DNA of 64,000 bases, from NCBI RefSeq assembly GCF_029714365.1, contig NZ_CP121659.1, positions 806,001 through 870,000 on the forward strand, in the 5' to 3' direction. The translations under genes were made by a program, and so were the position numbers. Shown here one piece after another: positions 62,786 to 64,000 of this stretch; position 1 is the first letter of the stretch, and each line of letters opens with the position of its first letter. The notes under the pieces are model-generated. The model had not been told where the DNA came from. It was given only the letters and a program-made list of their open reading frames with translations, and ran no database searches. Source of the stretch: Sinorhizobium terangae (GTDB lineage: Bacteria > Pseudomonadota > Alphaproteobacteria > Rhizobiales > Rhizobiaceae).

Positions 62786-63937
62786 TCAACCGCGGATTTC
62801 CATTGCCTCGATCCGCTTGCCGACGAAGCGCAGCGCGACTTCTCCGTTGATGAGCTTCAGGGCCGTTTCGCCAAAAAGCTCCCGCCGCCAGCCCTTGAGC
62901 GCGTCCACATTGGCCTTTTCGCCTTCGGCTGCGATCCGGTCGAGGTCCTCGCTGTTGGCAATGATCTTGGCGGCGACACCTTCCTTTTCGGCGATGAGCT
63001 TCAGGAGCACCTTCAGCATCTCGCCCGCCGCCGCCGCACCTTCGGGCGCATGATTCTGGCGTGGCAGGCGCGGCAGCTCTGCCTTCGGAATGGCAAGCGC
63101 CTCGTTCACGGCCTCGACGACGGCCGTGCCTGCGCTGGAACGTTCCCACCCTTTGGGGATGGTTCTGAGCCGCCCAAGCGCCTCGGCGTCCTTGGGCTGC
63201 TGCTGGGCGATTTCGTAGATCGCATCATCCTTGAGTATCCGTCCGCGCGGGACGTTGCGCGTGCGCGCCTCGCGCTCGCGCCAGGCCGCGACCTTCTGCA
63301 GCACGGCGAGCTCTATCGGCTTCTTGACGCGCATCTTCAGCCGCTGCCAAGCGTTGTCCGGGTGCAGGTCATAGGTTTCCGGGCTTTCCAGGATCGCCAT
63401 CTCTTCGACCAGCCACGACGAGCGTCCCTCGCGGGCGAGTTCTGCGGTCAGATACTGGTAGATCTCTCGCAGATGCGTGACGTCGGCGAGTGCATAGTCG
63501 AGCTGCTTGTCCGTGAGCGGTCTGCGGCTCCAATCGGTAAAGCGCGACGACTTGTCGATTTGCTCGTTCTTGATGCGGTTGACCAGTTGGTCATAGGAAA
63601 CGCTGTCGCCGAAGCCGCAGACCATCGCCGCGACCTGCGTGTCGAAGAGCGGATGCGGGATAAGGTTGCCGAGGTGATGGATGATCTCGATGTCCTGGCG
63701 CGCGGCGTGAAAGACCTTGACGACGTCCGGATTGCCCATCAGCGCAAAGAACGGTGCGAGGTCGATTCCGGGCGCCATCGGGTCGACGATAACGGCCAGA
63801 TCGGGGCTCGCCATCTGGATCAGGCAGAGCTCCGGCCAGAACGTCGTTTCGCGCAGGAATTCGGTATCGATCGTAATATAGTTTGATTGGGCCAACCGTT
63901 TGCAGGCGGCCTCTAGATCTACTGTCGTTTGGATCAT
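62786..63937 (-). CDS. rnd: Ribonuclease D
   Basis: 3'-5' exoribonuclease for tRNA and structured RNA processing. DEDDy catalytic residues: Asp24 and Glu26 (ITIDTEF), Asp82 (HAARQDIEI), Tyr148 and Asp152 (DYALADVTHL); an HRDC domain lies at about 205-285 (LAVLQKVAAWREREART...). 383 aa. ATG at 63937 gives the usual MIQTTVDLEAAC start; GTG at 63952 adds 5 residues. No clear Shine-Dalgarno. The last bases of the window (63938-64000) show no gene. Confidence 0.93.
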   Translation of the reverse strand: MIQTTVDLEAACKRLAQSNYITIDTEFLRETTFWPELCLIQMASPDLAVIVDPMAPGIDLAPFFALMGNPDVVKVFHAARQDIEIIHHLGNLIPHPLFDTQVAAMVCGFGDSVSYDQLVNRIKNEQIDKSSRFTDWSRRPLTDKQLDYALADVTHLREIYQYLTAELAREGRSSWLVEEMAILESPETYDLHPDNAWQRLKMRVKKPIELAVLQKVAAWREREARTRNVPRGRILKDDAIYEIAQQQPKDAEALGRLRTIPKGWERSSAGTAVVEAVNEALAIPKAELPRLPRQNHAPEGAAAAGEMLKVLLKLIAEKEGVAAKIIANSEDLDRIAAEGEKANVDALKGWRRELFGETALKLINGEVALRFVGKRIEAMEIRG

Positions 63938-64000
63938 CGGGTTTTTAATCACTGTGGCAAAAATGCGGCTTGCCCTTCCGTGTATCGTTTCGCGGCGGCG

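Noticed and set aside
1..64000. Prophage, integrative element, insertion sequence, CRISPR or toxin-antitoxin locus
   Set aside because: No transposase, integrase, phage structural gene, direct-repeat array or small coupled toxin pair was seen; gene order is that of the rhizobial core chromosome.
1..64000. tRNA or rRNA genes in the intergenic gaps
   Set aside because: No cloverleaf-type sequence with a T-loop (GGTTCRANTCC) was recognised in any gap; a covariance search would be needed to exclude it fully.

Overview
The window is chromosomal DNA of an alphaproteobacterium of the order Rhizobiales, most likely Sinorhizobium/Ensifer. This rests on three things: acyl carrier protein and ribosomal proteins of rhizobial type, conserved neighbourhoods (rpsF-rpsR-DUF2232-rplI; fabD-fabG-acpP-fabF-mltG-yicC-gmk; lptF-lptG-lptD-surA-pdxA-rsmA; SDR-uvrC-pgsA-moaD-moaE; lpiA-acvB; purM-purN; hdaA-ppk-ppx), and RIME-like intergenic palindromes typical of rhizobia. 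The species cannot be fixed by reading alone. No insertion sequence, phage, CRISPR array, rRNA or tRNA was seen. This is core chromosome with a few accessory islets.

Layout. 1-2.5 kb: MFS/HlyD efflux pair, cut at the left edge. 2.6-5.1 kb (minus): ribosomal proteins L9, S18 and S6 with a membrane protein between them. 5.5-7 kb: cytosolic Cys-rich copper-storage-like protein, a RIME-like repeat and a Tas-like aldo/keto reductase. 7.2-14.4 kb (plus): fatty-acid elongation genes, then MltG, YicC and guanylate kinase. 14.4-22 kb (minus): LPS transport and outer-membrane biogenesis (LptF, LptG, LptD, SurA-like) with PdxA and RsmA. 22.3-28.4 kb: PepA, Pol III chi, galactose dehydrogenase, GNAT, ABC-F ATPase. 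28.7-36.8 kb is the most accessory-looking stretch: two tandem small secreted paralogues, a degenerate GGDEF protein, a three-domain adenylation/carrier/acyltransferase protein, DinB, Ndk, a lipoprotein, and a CGNR regulator divergent from an orphan LivH-like permease across a perfect inverted repeat. 36.8-41.1 kb (minus): MoaE, MoaD, PgsA, UvrC and a pteridine-reductase-like SDR. 41.5-47.7 kb: Omp25/RopB-type outer-membrane protein, GST, RNase T2, RlmJ, a cytoplasmic molybdopterin oxidoreductase, NudK. 47.8-51.8 kb: lysyl-phosphatidylglycerol pair lpiA-acvB. 51.8-55.7 kb: PurN/PurM, PerM-type permease, HdaA. 55.7-64 kb: Ppk-Ppx, a phytase-like secreted protein, a DUF2000 protein, a class III cyclase and RNase D.

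How genes work together. Several blocks concern the cell envelope (fatty acid synthesis, LptFGD/SurA, PgsA to LpiA/AcvB, the acyltransferase fusion, RopB-like protein). A second theme is phosphate: ppk-ppx, the phytase-like protein, and two sites that read as PhoB boxes (upstream of ppk, and between the phytase-like and DUF2000 genes). The best candidates for something undescribed are the CGNR/permease pair with its operator, the adenylation-carrier-acyltransferase fusion, and the tandem secreted proteins sharing a repeated aromatic motif.
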